A stretch of 64,000 nucleotides of DNA from Prevotella heparinolytica (lineage in GTDB: Bacteria > Bacteroidota > Bacteroidia > Bacteroidales > Bacteroidaceae), in contig NZ_SLXB01000021.1 of NCBI RefSeq assembly GCF_004342845.1, positions 1 to 64,000 of the forward strand, in the 5' to 3' direction. The notes under the pieces were generated by a model that worked only from the letters and a program-made list of their open reading frames with translations, ran no database searches and was not told where the DNA came from. Shown here one piece after another: positions 25,432 through 35,700 of the stretch. Within the stretch, counting starts at the first letter, position 1. Each line of letters begins with the position of its first letter. The position numbers and the translations under genes are program-made.

Positions 25432-26436
25432 ATGAAACGTAAATTATTGTTTTTATTTATGCTGTGCGGTTTGTGTGTACCGGTCTTAGCACAGTTTTCC
25501 CAAGGGGTGATTTTTATGATAGACGGAAAGTTTTATGACAAGATGCCTGCTTCATTCAACATGGATTGGATTACCGGAATGGATAAAACGGTGGATGAAG
25601 ACGGTAATGTATTCTGCAAACTATACTTGAGAGAAGGAGCCCGACTTGATTCAGTTGATGTGTACAAAGCTATTCCGGAGGATAAAATCCCACATCTGCA
25701 AGAGATTAGAAAGCGCTTGGAAACTAAGGTGGTGGTAGTTTCGAAGCCTAAGAATGCGATAGTGTTGCTCAATGGTGTTTTTTTCTTTGAGATGCCGCCG
25801 CGCATTCAGTATGAAATAATGGATGTTCATTTTTATAGAGACACGAGTGGATGCACCATCCCTTTTTATTATTGGAATGGAAAACTGGAGGAAGAGGATA
25901 TGAAATATGCTTTGCCCTCTGTCAGAGTGGAAGGTGCCGAAGAGATGCTGGCTCTTTATCGCACTCCCGATTTGAGGAAGATGAGGATACAGATGCGGAA
26001 ACCTAAGGAGTTGCTTCTGAAAGTAGGAGATGAACTGGGACTTTTTAATGTGCAAGATGTGTCGGGCAGACAGTGGACACAACAGGAGACCTTGGGCAGG
26101 CCGTTGGTACTTAACTTCTGGTACACGGGGTGCGGTCCTTGTATCATGGAGATGCCCGAACTGAGCACATGGTTGGATATTTGTCCTGAAGCAAATTACT
26201 TTGCTGTTACTTGGAACACTGCTGAGCAAATAAGAAAAATTGTCGCTAACAAACATTTTCTTTTCACACAGATAGCCGATGATAAGGTTTTATGGAAGCG
26301 GTTTGGGGTAGAACAGACCCCTACAACTGTACTGATTGACAAGAAGGGGGTTGTACGTAAAATAGAAATCGGTACAAACGAGCGCAAACGTAAAGAATTA
26401 CTGGAATGCTTGAAGAATCTGGAAAAAGAAAAGTAG
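25432..26436 (+). CDS. TlpA-like thiol-disulfide protein with N-terminal extension
   Basis: 334 residues. A signal peptide (MKRKLLFLFMLCGLCVPVLAQ) exports it. Residues about 22-190 show no known domain but contain two similar segments (GVIFMIDGKFYDKMPASFNMDWI; NAIVLLNGVFFFEMPPRIQYEIM), an internal repeat. The C-terminal half is a thioredoxin fold with the CGPC active site (C234, C237) in NFWYTGCGPCIMEMPE. Sits between the BlaI and BlaR1 homologues with gaps of 26 and 39 bp, suggesting an envelope-sensing operon. Confidence 0.85.
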   Translation: MKRKLLFLFMLCGLCVPVLAQFSQGVIFMIDGKFYDKMPASFNMDWITGMDKTVDEDGNVFCKLYLREGARLDSVDVYKAIPEDKIPHLQEIRKRLETKVVVVSKPKNAIVLLNGVFFFEMPPRIQYEIMDVHFYRDTSGCTIPFYYWNGKLEEEDMKYALPSVRVEGAEEMLALYRTPDLRKMRIQMRKPKELLLKVGDELGLFNVQDVSGRQWTQQETLGRPLVLNFWYTGCGPCIMEMPELSTWLDICPEANYFAVTWNTAEQIRKIVANKHFLFTQIADDKVLWKRFGVEQTPTTVLIDKKGVVRKIEIGTNERKRKELLECLKNLEKEK

Positions 26437-26475
26437 ATCTGTTCGGGAATTTAAAACAATAAAAAACAGAAAAGG

Positions 26476-28548
26476 ATGGGACTCTTCTTTGTATATATAC
26501 TGAAATCATCCGTTTGCTTGGCGGCATTTTATTTGTTTTACCGTTTGTTGATGGCTCGCGAAACATTTCATCGTTTCAATCGGTTTGCTTTGCTGGGTAT
26601 CTTGCTGTTGTCTTGCCTCCTGCCGTTGATCGAAGTGAACGTAAAGCAAGAGACTGAAGTGCGTCAGACAATGCTGACACTGGAGCAGCTGTTGATGATG
26701 GCGGATGCGGAGAGTTCGGCAACGGTCGGAGCGGTTGAAGAAGCAACGGTTACGTGGGTGCAGATGGCTCTACTGGCTTATCTGTCGGGAATCCTTTTTT
26801 TTGCTTTCCGTAATGCTTGTTCGTTGATGCGGTTGCTGATGTTGTTGAAATCGGGAAGCAGACAACATGTTGATTGCTATTTGCCGGGTAGGAGAGAGCA
26901 TGTCACTTTGATTGTCCATAATAAGGAGGTATCTCCCTTCAGTTGGATGAAGTACATCGTTATTTCCCGTAAAGACTTGGAAGAGAATGGACGCGAAATC
27001 CTTATCCATGAACTTGCCCATATCCGTAACAGGCATTCCTTGGATTTGCTGGTGGCCGATGTTTGTGTTTTCTTTCAGTGGTTCAATCCGGCTTCGTGGC
27101 TGATGAAACAGGAGTTACAGAATATACACGAGTATGAAGCGGATGAGGCGGTCATTGAGGAAGGTGTGGATGCGAAACAATACCAATTATTATTAATAAA
27201 AAAAGCTGTCGGCACAAGGCTCTACTCTATGGCCAACAGCTTTAATCACAGTAAACTTAAAAAACGTATCACTATGATGTTAAAAGAAAAATCAAGTCCG
27301 TGGGCATGTTTGAAGTATCTTTATGTACTTCCCGTAGCGGCTGTTGCTGTTACAGCTTTTGCCCGTCCCGAAGTCTCCGAGAAAGTTGAAGAGATTTCTG
27401 CCGTCAAAGTTAATGATTTGGCTGCAATTGTAGAAACAAAAGTGGCAGAAAGTGTGGGAGACACCACGAAACCTGCCGGAGTGACGTATGTGCCTGTCGA
27501 GGTGAATGAAAAGTTGAAAGGAACTCCGGTTTTGACAGTCGTTGAACAAATGCCCGCATATCCCGGAGGTATGGCTGCTCTGATGGAGTATTTCAAGGAG
27601 AACATGCGCTATCCTGCATCTGCCAAGGAGCGAGGGCTGCAAGGACGTGTCATGGTTCAGTTTGTGGTAGATAAGGATGGAAGTATTAAGGAGCCGAAAG
27701 TCATTCGTTCGATAGATCAGGAGCTGGATGAGGAGGCATTGCGCTTGGTAAAGAGCATGTCGAAGTGGGAGTCGGGCAGACAGAACGGGGAACCCGTTGC
27801 GGTGAAATTTGCAGTTCCGGTGCCCTTTAAGCTGGATGCTGACGTAAGAATGAGCGAGCAGCTTGTCATTCAAGAAGTGCGTACGTCGATGGACGGAGGT
27901 AAAGGAATACCGCTCTATATCGTAGATGGCAAAGAGGTCTCCGCTTCTGTGATGCGTGCGCTGAAACCTGAAAGCATTGCAAGCGTGTCCGTCTTGAAGG
28001 ATAAGCCGGTCACGGCAATCTATGGAGAAAGAGCGAAACATGGCGTAGTTGTGATAACCTTGAAGGAAGGCGATTCTGCGATAGACATGCCGGAGAAGAA
28101 ACCGGAGGGAGCCGGTAAGGACGGCAAAGATATCGATCTATCCAAAGTGGAGGTCTTTATTGATGGTGTAAAGGTAGATTTGCAAGAAAAGAAGTTGGAC
28201 GAACTTGTGCCGTCCGATAAGATAGAGAACATAAAGGTTGATAAAGCTTCTGATGGAAAAGGCAAGATTTATATTACAATTAAAAAAGGAGAAAAAGTAC
28301 ACAATTTATATGCGGTTCAGGGCAATATGAAGGTGGAAGGCAAAGTGGTGGATGAGAAAGGCGAACCGATTATCGGTGCTACTGTTCTGATAGAAGGCAC
28401 CAATCGTGGTTCGGTTACAGATATTGATGGAAAATTTGTCCTTTCCGTACCCGATAAGAATGCCGTTTTAGTAATCTCCTATATAGGTATGGCAACGGTA
28501 AAAGTAACGGCGCAGCCGGAAGTTACTGTTGCATTGAAGAAGGAATGA
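26476..28548 (+). CDS. BlaR1-like M56 peptidase with TonB-C and SusC-type plug segments
   Basis: 690-residue fusion. Three or four N-terminal membrane segments surround the M56 metalloprotease domain with HELAH (178-182). Then come a periplasmic TonB C-terminal domain (about 375-450: RYPASAKERGLQGRVMVQFVVDKDGSI), a plug-like LYIVDGKEV...IYGERAKHGVVVI (about 475-535), an unknown segment that repeats the VFIDGVKV idea, and a C-terminal carboxypeptidase-regulatory-like beta-sandwich (about 618-690: EGKVVDEKGEPIIGATVLIEG). In BlaR1 systems ligand sensing triggers cleavage of BlaI. Here the sensor is replaced by outer-membrane-transport style modules. Confidence 0.85.
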   Translation: MGLFFVYILKSSVCLAAFYLFYRLLMARETFHRFNRFALLGILLLSCLLPLIEVNVKQETEVRQTMLTLEQLLMMADAESSATVGAVEEATVTWVQMALLAYLSGILFFAFRNACSLMRLLMLLKSGSRQHVDCYLPGRREHVTLIVHNKEVSPFSWMKYIVISRKDLEENGREILIHELAHIRNRHSLDLLVADVCVFFQWFNPASWLMKQELQNIHEYEADEAVIEEGVDAKQYQLLLIKKAVGTRLYSMANSFNHSKLKKRITMMLKEKSSPWACLKYLYVLPVAAVAVTAFARPEVSEKVEEISAVKVNDLAAIVETKVAESVGDTTKPAGVTYVPVEVNEKLKGTPVLTVVEQMPAYPGGMAALMEYFKENMRYPASAKERGLQGRVMVQFVVDKDGSIKEPKVIRSIDQELDEEALRLVKSMSKWESGRQNGEPVAVKFAVPVPFKLDADVRMSEQLVIQEVRTSMDGGKGIPLYIVDGKEVSASVMRALKPESIASVSVLKDKPVTAIYGERAKHGVVVITLKEGDSAIDMPEKKPEGAGKDGKDIDLSKVEVFIDGVKVDLQEKKLDELVPSDKIENIKVDKASDGKGKIYITIKKGEKVHNLYAVQGNMKVEGKVVDEKGEPIIGATVLIEGTNRGSVTDIDGKFVLSVPDKNAVLVISYIGMATVKVTAQPEVTVALKKE

Positions 28549-28679
28549 TTCTGTTTCTTTACCAGATTAAGAAAGAACTACCTCTATGGAAAAAGGAATC
28601 TTATTGTTAATTTCTCTTTATATTCAGAGGAAATGTGATTAATTTTGGCGGCATTATAAAATATTTTGTGTAAATGGAA

Positions 28680-28711
28680 AATACGGGATTCAAAGTGAGT
28701 TCCGTATTTTT
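28680..28711 (+). terminator. Terminator after the BlaR1-like gene
   Basis: AATACGG pairs with CCGTATT across a 15-nt loop and is followed by TTTTTTTC. Confidence 0.7.
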
Positions 28712-28754
28712 TTCATTGCTGTCCGCTAAAACATTTTCTAGTGTATAAAATTTA

Positions 28755-28790
28755 GGGCTGATACTTCGTGAATGAATTATCAGCCCTTTT
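28755..28790 (+). terminator. Second hairpin with T tail
   Basis: GGGCTGATA (28755-28763) pairs with TATCAGCCC (28779-28787), followed by TTTT. It could end read-through from upstream or be the leader of the small ORF at 28827. Confidence 0.6.
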
Positions 28791-28826
28791 GGTTATCTTT
28801 GAGTTGCAAAACAAAAAAGTATAACC

Positions 28827-28958
28827 ATGGGTATGGTAAGAATCGTCCTGATGTACTACATCAATATGGATACGTTCTTCGAACGACCTGACGAAGACTT
28901 GAAATTACTCCTAAAACAAACATCGGAAGAACCTCCGGAAGAAGAGAATTTGACATAA
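28827..28958 (+). CDS. Possible 43-residue acidic protein
   Basis: ATG 28827 to TAA 28958. The N-terminal third is hydrophobic (MGMVRIVLMYYINMDTFF), the rest is acidic (ERPDEDLKLLL...SEEPPEEENLT). A TATCTTTG -7 box lies at 28794-28801, 26 bp before the ATG, which supports a real short transcript. No family recognised. The remainder of 28959-29271 holds a TACTCCCAAC/GTTGGGAGTA hairpin (28982-29017) and a nested CCCCT/AGGGG structure (29137-29192), but no gene. Confidence 0.4.
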   Translation: MGMVRIVLMYYINMDTFFERPDEDLKLLLKQTSEEPPEEENLT

Positions 28959-29271
28959 GGAGGCTTTTCCAAAAGCAGAAATACTCCCAACACGTAATAT
29001 TTAATGGGTTGGGAGTAGATAATTATGGTTTAGTGGATAGTAATAAATTTGAATAGGAATCCTAACATCTGTATTATGATTTATGTGATTAGCATGCAAA
29101 AATACGGATTATAGGTGAAGGCGGGAAAGAGATATCCCCTCGCTTCCGTCTGTCCTCCCTGAATGGGAGAGCTGATGAACACAAGGGGATTATCGGAAAA
29201 ACAGTGTCGGTGTGAGCACTGTTGTGAACGCTTGGGGGAGCGTCCTGCGTGTTAAGCTAAACTCTGTTTCT

Positions 29272-30855
29272 TTATTCTTTATACACTTCGCGTATCGGGT
29301 CGTTGTACTGCACTTGAAGCTTCAGCAACTCCTCCTTCAGGTTGGCGGTGATGGTCTCCGTGCCCGGCTGTCCGTAGATGTTGTGCATCTCCGAAGGATC
29401 TTCTTTCAGGTCGTACAGTTCCCAACAATCAATGTCGTTGTAGAAGTGTATGAGTTTGTAGCGTTCGGTGCGCACACCGTAGTGGCGTCGTACGGCATGT
29501 TCGGCGGGATACTCGTAGAAATGGTAGTAGAGCGACTTGCGCCAGTCCGCCGGCTGCTCGCCCCGGAGCAACGGCAAGAACGACACACCGTGCATGTCGG
29601 CCGGAACGGGCACACCCGCCAAATCGAGGATGGTAGGACCGTAGTCGATGTTCTGCACCATCTGTTCCACATCTCCCCGCTTTCCGCCCGGCAAGCGGAT
29701 GAGCAACGGTGTGCGGAAAGATTCCTCGTACATGAACCGCTTGTCGAACCAGCCATGTTCGCCCATGTAGAAACCTTGGTCGGAGGTGTAGACAATCATG
29801 GTGTTCTCCAGCAGGTTATGCTTCTCCAAATAGTCGAGCACACGGCCCACGTTACGGTCTACTGAATGAATCACGCGCAGGTAATCGCGCATGTATTGCT
29901 GGTATTTCCATTCGGCCAGCGCCTTGCCCGTCAGTTTGGCTTCCTTGAAACGGCGGATGACAGGGTCATAATGCTTGTCCCATGCAGCCTTCTGGGCAGG
30001 ATTCATGGCGTTGTATATCCTGCGTCCGGCTTGCTCCAGCCCGGCGTTGCCGGTATGTATCTCGTTTTCTTTGTCAGCCATCTTCAAATCATACACCAAG
30101 TCCATGTCCTCGATGATGCTCATCTCCTGCTTCGATGCGGAGATGCGTCCTTCGTACTTGTCGTAGAAGTTCTCCGGCAAGGAGTACGCCACGTCGTTAT
30201 AGAGGTCGAGGTCGCAAGTGTCGGGCATCCAAGTGCGGTGGGGCGCTTTGTGGTGGATGAAGAGGCAGAAAGGCTTCTCCGGGTTGCGGATGCTGTCCAT
30301 CCAGTTCAGGGCCACGTCGGTCACGATGTTGGTGGCATAGCCTTCGCGTTGCAGTTTCTCACCGTTGCGGATAAAGGTGGGATTGTAATAATCCCCTTGT
30401 CCGGTAAGTATATCCCAATGGTCGAATCCCGTGGGTTCGGATACAAGATGCCATTTGCCTATCATGGCGGTCTGATAGCCGTTTTCGCGCAGCAGCTTGG
30501 GGAACGTCTGCTGGCTGCCGTCGAAAACGGTGGTGTTATCGGTAAATCCGTTGGCATGGCTGTGTTTGCCCGTCAGCATGCAGGCACGGCTCGGCCCGCT
30601 GAGCGAATTGGCCACGAAGCTGTTGGTGAAACGCACGCCTTCGCGGGCAATCCGGTCGATATTCGGAGTTTGCGTATAACGTTGGTCGTAGGCGCTGATG
30701 GTTTGGAACGAATGGTCGTCGCACATGATGTAGACGATGTTCATCGGCTTCTTCGCCTCGGAGACCGGCTTCTTCGGTGTGCCGTAGGTGGCAAGCGAAG
30801 ACAATGCAGCCGTCCCGGCAAGCGAGTAGATTAAGGTTGAGCTGTAATTCTTCAT
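29272..30855 (-). CDS. S1-type sulfatase, exported
   Basis: 527 residues from ATG 30855 (MKNYSSTLIYSLAGTAALSSLATYG signal). The alkaline phosphatase-fold core has the metal Asp pair D46-D47 (MCDDHSF) and the formylglycine motif S86-G-P-S-R (residues 86-90), the Ser variant that needs an anaerobic sulfatase-maturating enzyme. It removes sulfate from a glycan. Downstream member of the second SusC/D unit (35979 to 29272). Sulfatases point to sulfated host glycans or algal polymers and look odd beside pectin-type enzymes. Confidence 0.9.
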   Translation of the reverse strand: MKNYSSTLIYSLAGTAALSSLATYGTPKKPVSEAKKPMNIVYIMCDDHSFQTISAYDQRYTQTPNIDRIAREGVRFTNSFVANSLSGPSRACMLTGKHSHANGFTDNTTVFDGSQQTFPKLLRENGYQTAMIGKWHLVSEPTGFDHWDILTGQGDYYNPTFIRNGEKLQREGYATNIVTDVALNWMDSIRNPEKPFCLFIHHKAPHRTWMPDTCDLDLYNDVAYSLPENFYDKYEGRISASKQEMSIIEDMDLVYDLKMADKENEIHTGNAGLEQAGRRIYNAMNPAQKAAWDKHYDPVIRRFKEAKLTGKALAEWKYQQYMRDYLRVIHSVDRNVGRVLDYLEKHNLLENTMIVYTSDQGFYMGEHGWFDKRFMYEESFRTPLLIRLPGGKRGDVEQMVQNIDYGPTILDLAGVPVPADMHGVSFLPLLRGEQPADWRKSLYYHFYEYPAEHAVRRHYGVRTERYKLIHFYNDIDCWELYDLKEDPSEMHNIYGQPGTETITANLKEELLKLQVQYNDPIREVYKE

Positions 30856-30894
30856 TTTAACTCGATATTTTATTTGCAAATTGACATATCCCGC

Positions 30895-32739
30895 TTACCA
30901 TCCCGGATTCTGTTTCCACTGATTGGCGGTTCTGTTGAGCATCTCCTGATGGATGGGCAACAGATAGTCGCGGTCGGTATTGAACTTCCATCCGTCGGCA
31001 TATCCGGCAGGATTGGTGGGGATGATGTAGCGCAAGGCATCGCCGGGCTTACCTGTCAGGAAGAGATTGTTCTTTGAAGGTTGGTCGTACACTAACTTGC
31101 CTCCGTATTGCGGATGGTTCTCTAAATTGCTGCCTGTATAGAGTGCGCCTTTGGGCCATTGGCCTACAATCAGCTCGTCGGCGGCTGCCCAGCGCAGGAT
31201 GTCTTCCAGACGGCTGCCTTCGCAAGCCTTCTCGATGCGGCGCTCACGGCGCACGGCTTGGATGTATTTGTCGAGCTTGCGGAAAGGATAATCGGCCTCT
31301 TGGTTATACTCGCGGTCGAAGTCGACGGCAGGCATACCCACGCGGTCGCGCAAAGGTTGCAGTGCGTCGATGATTCGTTGTGCGTTTCCTGCACCATCCA
31401 GTTCGGCAAGGGCTTCGGCATAGTTCAGCAATACATCGGCATAGCGGAATTGGATGCCGGGAGTAGCGCCTTTAAACTCTGCGTCGAGGTTGCCGGTGTA
31501 GTCAATCTGCACATGTTTCAACAATGAATAGCCCGTCATGTTCTGGTTGTAGGAAGAAGAACCGATGAGCGGCGGAACCACGTAATAGGGTGCCGTGTCG
31601 TCCGGACGCAATTGCTGTCCGGGGGCACATACGGTCTGTACCAGACGCGGGTCGCGCAGGGTGGGTTGCAGTTCGTCGCCAAACACTTTCTTGGCCACGA
31701 TGCGTGCTTCGCCGGTAAAAGGTTTTCCGTCGCGTGTCAGGTAATCGTCCACCAATGAGGCGGTGACACCTACTCCGCCTCCGCCTTGATTAAGGTAACG
31801 GTTCACGTTGTTGCCTATCTTGTCGCCGTCGTACATCTTAAACCAAAGCACTTCGGGGTTTGAAGAAAGGTCGGCGGTCTGGAACATCCGGCGGTAGTCG
31901 TTCAACGGATTGCCGGTGGTATATATGCGCCATACGTTGCGGTCCATCACAGCTTTGGCTGCATCGGCGGCCTGAGTGAAGTAGCTGCGTATTTTTTCGT
32001 CCGTCACGGTGGGGTCGTAGAACTTGTCGTTCTTCGCTTTGTGATACTTCTCCCACGTACCCTCAAACAGAGCCACTTCGCTCTTCAGGGTGCGTGCCAC
32101 GTCTTTGTGCACACGCATGGAAGCACTGTTGTTCTTTTCGTTCAACAGGGAGATGGCTTTGTCCAGATCGCTCAGGATATTGTCGGCTATCACCGTGCGG
32201 TTGTCACGGGGCAGTTTCATTTCCTCGATGTTGGGGTCGAGCGGTTTGTCAATCCATGTCAACTGTCCGTAGCTGACGAACAGGCGGTAGTAGTACCATG
32301 CGCGGAAATAATAGGCTTCGCCCACGCATTGATTGTAAGCAGCCGTTCCCTTCTCGGAGGTATTCTCCAGATTGTTGAGCAGGAAGTTCACGTTGCGGAT
32401 TTGGGTATATGCTCCTAACTTGGAAGCATTGCTTAATGAAAGCTCTCCTGCCAATCGGGAGCTGACCGCACTGGATGCCATATTGTCGCTGTGAGTGTCG
32501 GAACCGGCAATGCCGCTTCCTCCACCGGCGGCAAAATCTTGTGCGCGCAGACCGCTTTCGTATATTTTATTATTATCGTTTCTTGTTTCGTAGAACTGAT
32601 CCAAGTAGTTTCTTATTTCACCCGTGCTTGAGAAAGGAGTGGCTGTGGAAAGTACGCCTTCGGGCGTTTTGTCCAAGTCGTAGCAGCCGGCCAGACCGAT
32701 TATCAGGGCTAAGCCCGGCAATATATTTCTTTTCTTCAT
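30895..32739 (-). CDS. SusD-like glycan-binding lipoprotein
   Basis: 614 residues. Lipoprotein signal MKKRNILPGLALIIGLAGC; SusD/RagB fold with TPR-like helices (LLNNLENTSEKGTAAYNQCVGEAYYFRAWYYYRLFVSYG) and the C-terminal RRERRIEKACEGSRLEDILRW motif. Acts on the cell surface as the lid of its SusC partner, which lies 12 bp upstream. The gene is followed by the sulfatase with a 39-bp gap. Confidence 0.93.
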   Translation of the reverse strand: MKKRNILPGLALIIGLAGCYDLDKTPEGVLSTATPFSSTGEIRNYLDQFYETRNDNNKIYESGLRAQDFAAGGGSGIAGSDTHSDNMASSAVSSRLAGELSLSNASKLGAYTQIRNVNFLLNNLENTSEKGTAAYNQCVGEAYYFRAWYYYRLFVSYGQLTWIDKPLDPNIEEMKLPRDNRTVIADNILSDLDKAISLLNEKNNSASMRVHKDVARTLKSEVALFEGTWEKYHKAKNDKFYDPTVTDEKIRSYFTQAADAAKAVMDRNVWRIYTTGNPLNDYRRMFQTADLSSNPEVLWFKMYDGDKIGNNVNRYLNQGGGGVGVTASLVDDYLTRDGKPFTGEARIVAKKVFGDELQPTLRDPRLVQTVCAPGQQLRPDDTAPYYVVPPLIGSSSYNQNMTGYSLLKHVQIDYTGNLDAEFKGATPGIQFRYADVLLNYAEALAELDGAGNAQRIIDALQPLRDRVGMPAVDFDREYNQEADYPFRKLDKYIQAVRRERRIEKACEGSRLEDILRWAAADELIVGQWPKGALYTGSNLENHPQYGGKLVYDQPSKNNLFLTGKPGDALRYIIPTNPAGYADGWKFNTDRDYLLPIHQEMLNRTANQWKQNPGW

Positions 32740-32751
32740 GATCGTATAGAA

Positions 32752-35700
32752 TTATAAGTTAACAACTAAACCGAAAGATACCACCTTGTTCATCGGATAG
32801 TTCTTTCCACCTTCGCCGGTATAACTATTGCTTGTGAATACAGCTTCGGGGTCGAACATGCCCATCAGCGGCGTAAAGGTCAGCAGATTCTCGCCGGAGA
32901 AAAATACCTGCACCTTCTGCATGCCGATTTTCTGTGTCCACCGTTGGGGAATATCGTAGCTCAAAGTGAGGTTTTTCAGGCGGCAATAGGCGGCGCTCTG
33001 TATGTAGCGGTCGCTCACGGTCTTTGTTTTTTGCTGGAACGGATCTACACCTCCGGCCGAATGGATATACGGTTTTGGGAAATAAGCATCCTTATTATCC
33101 TCGCGCCAATAGTCCATGTGTTCTTTGAAGACCGTTACTTGTGCATACGGGCCGCTCCCCCAGAAGTAGACACCGCCTCCGGCATTGTAGTCGCGCTTGC
33201 CTACGCCTTGGAACATGGCGCTCAGCGTAAGGCCTTTGTAGCTGATTGAGCCGTTGATGGTATATTGGTAGCGAGGAGTTGTGTTACCGATGATGGTCAT
33301 ATCTCCCATACCTCCTTCTAAGCTGTTTGTACCCCTGTCTATTTTATTGTCCCCGTTCAGGTCTCTGTATTTCACATCGCCCGGCGTCCACGGTTTACCG
33401 CTGATATATTTCAAGTCGTATTTCTGGTTATATTCGTCCGCTTCAGCTTGTGTTTGTATCAATCCGTCGGCACGGTAACCCCAGATTTCGCCTACTTTGC
33501 GTCCTTTATACCAGCTTCCTGCAGGGTCGCTTCCTTTGGGGTTGACGTATTCCGTTACTTCTGCCGTGGCGTCGGACAGCATACCGCCGATGCTGTAGTC
33601 GATGTCCTTGCCAATCTTGCCGCGATAGTTCAGGGTGAGTTCCCATCCCCGGTTACGCATGCGGGCATTGTTGGTTTTGGGTGCATCTGCTCCGAAGAAA
33701 TCGGGAAAATCTTCGCCCGGTCCTAACATGTCTTTCGTGTCGCGTTGGAAGAGGTCGAACGAACCGGTCAGGGAGTTACCGAAGAACCCGAAGTCCAGAC
33801 CAATGTTCTTGCTTTCTACCTTCTCCCATGTGGTAGCGGGGTTCACTACCAATGGCGCTTTGGTGTAAATGTGGCGTCCGTCGTTGAATATATAACCTCC
33901 CAAGCCGCCGTTCAGCTCCATGGTGGCAGCAAACGTATAGAGAGCCGCACCGGCCTGATTGCCCAGCAAACCGTAAGAAGCACGCAATTTCAGGTTGCTC
34001 ACTACATCGGTGAGTGATTCCATGAAGCGTTCCCGGTTGATGTTCCATCCCAACGAGGCCGAAGGGAAGAATCCCCAGCGGTGGTCCGGAGCAAAGCGGG
34101 ATGAGCCGTCGTAGCGTCCGTTCACCTCTACCAAGTAGCGTCCGTCATAATCATAGTTGATGCGGCCGAAGAATCCTCGGGTGGCCCATCCGTTGCGGGT
34201 ATCTACCACCACTTTGTCGCCCGTACCCATACCCACGTTCGGAGTGGCTGTGGAGTAAAGTCCCGTAATAGCGTTCTTCATGTAGCTGTAGCTGTTGTCT
34301 TCTTCCTGATAACCGCCCATCAGCGTAAAATTATGCTTATCGGCTAATGAGAAAAGGTAATTGGTATAGAAGTTGATTGTTTGATAACGTGTGCGTGCGT
34401 AGCTGCGGGTAAACTTGCCGTCGGGCGACATTCCCAATTCACTGCGTTGACCTTTCGAGGTGCTCACACCGTCGGCTGCGTAGATAAGCGGACTTACGTT
34501 GAGAGCCTCGTATTCCATGTTCATCTGTTTATATGTATAGTCGAAAAAGATAAACCAGTTCTTCAGAGGTTGTACTTCAAAACCGGTGGTCAGGCTCAGC
34601 CGATCGCGTGCGGTGGTAGTGTACGTACCGCTTTGCAGGTAAGGAATCATACTCAATTCGGTGAAATGACCGTTGGGATCGATTACCGACACCGTAGGGC
34701 GGAAACGTGCCAATGAATGGTAAAAACCTTCGCTGATACCACCGTCGCCGAATGGAGTATCGGTATCGGAGTGCATAAATTTGGTATTTACTTTCAGCTT
34801 CAGCCAGTCGGTGATCTGTGAATTGACGTTGGCGGTGAGGTTATAGCGGCTGAAATCCATCTTGGCATAGCGCAAGATACCGTCTTCCGAGTAGTAACCG
34901 CCCGAAACGTAGTACTGTGCTTTTTTTCCGCCACCGCTCAGACTGACGTTGTGGTTTTGTTTGAAAGCCCAGTCTTTATAGTGCAGATCGAAGTAATCTA
35001 CATTGCCTACACCCAGTTCGGAGTTTTCGAAAGCCGGGTTCATGTTGGAGTTGGCTGGTAATTCGGCCCAAGGGTTCACGCTGCTTGGGTCTTTAATGTA
35101 TTGTTGCAGCAAAGCCATTTTTTCTTCGCTGTAAAGACGGGGAGAGCCGGCATTGGTACATCCGTCGTTCCAATATTTGGCAAAAGAGTAGGAGTCTACC
35201 ATATCGGGCAACACGGTAGGCGCACTCCATCCCACTGTGCCTTGATAGTTGATGCGTGCTTTCCCGTCTTCGCCTTTCTTGGTTGTCACCAAGATAACGC
35301 CGTAAGCCGCTCGTGCCCCGTAGATAGCGGATGCTGCTGCGTCTTTCAATACCGAAATACTTTCGATGTCGTTCGGGTTCACATCAGAGAGGTTCATTTC
35401 CACCCCATCTACTAATATATAAGGATTGGCTGTGTTGTCTAAGTTTCCTTGTCCGCGCAAGGTCAATGTTCCCGATGATCCCGGGCGACCGGTTCCTGAA
35501 TTGCTTACCATCAAACCGGGTACCAATCCTTGCAGACTTTGTGTGGCATCGGCTACCGGACGGCGTTCCAACGCATCGCCCTTTACGGCCGAAACAGAAC
35601 CCGTGAGGTTCACTTTCTTCTGTACACCGTAACCTACCACAACTACTTCGTCCAGCATTTCGGTATCTTCTGCCAAAGCGATAGTTAAACGTGTTTTTCC

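Noticed and set aside
29866-30834. 322-codon plus-strand ORF inside the sulfatase region
   Set aside because: Antisense shadow of a complete sulfatase with intact catalytic motifs.
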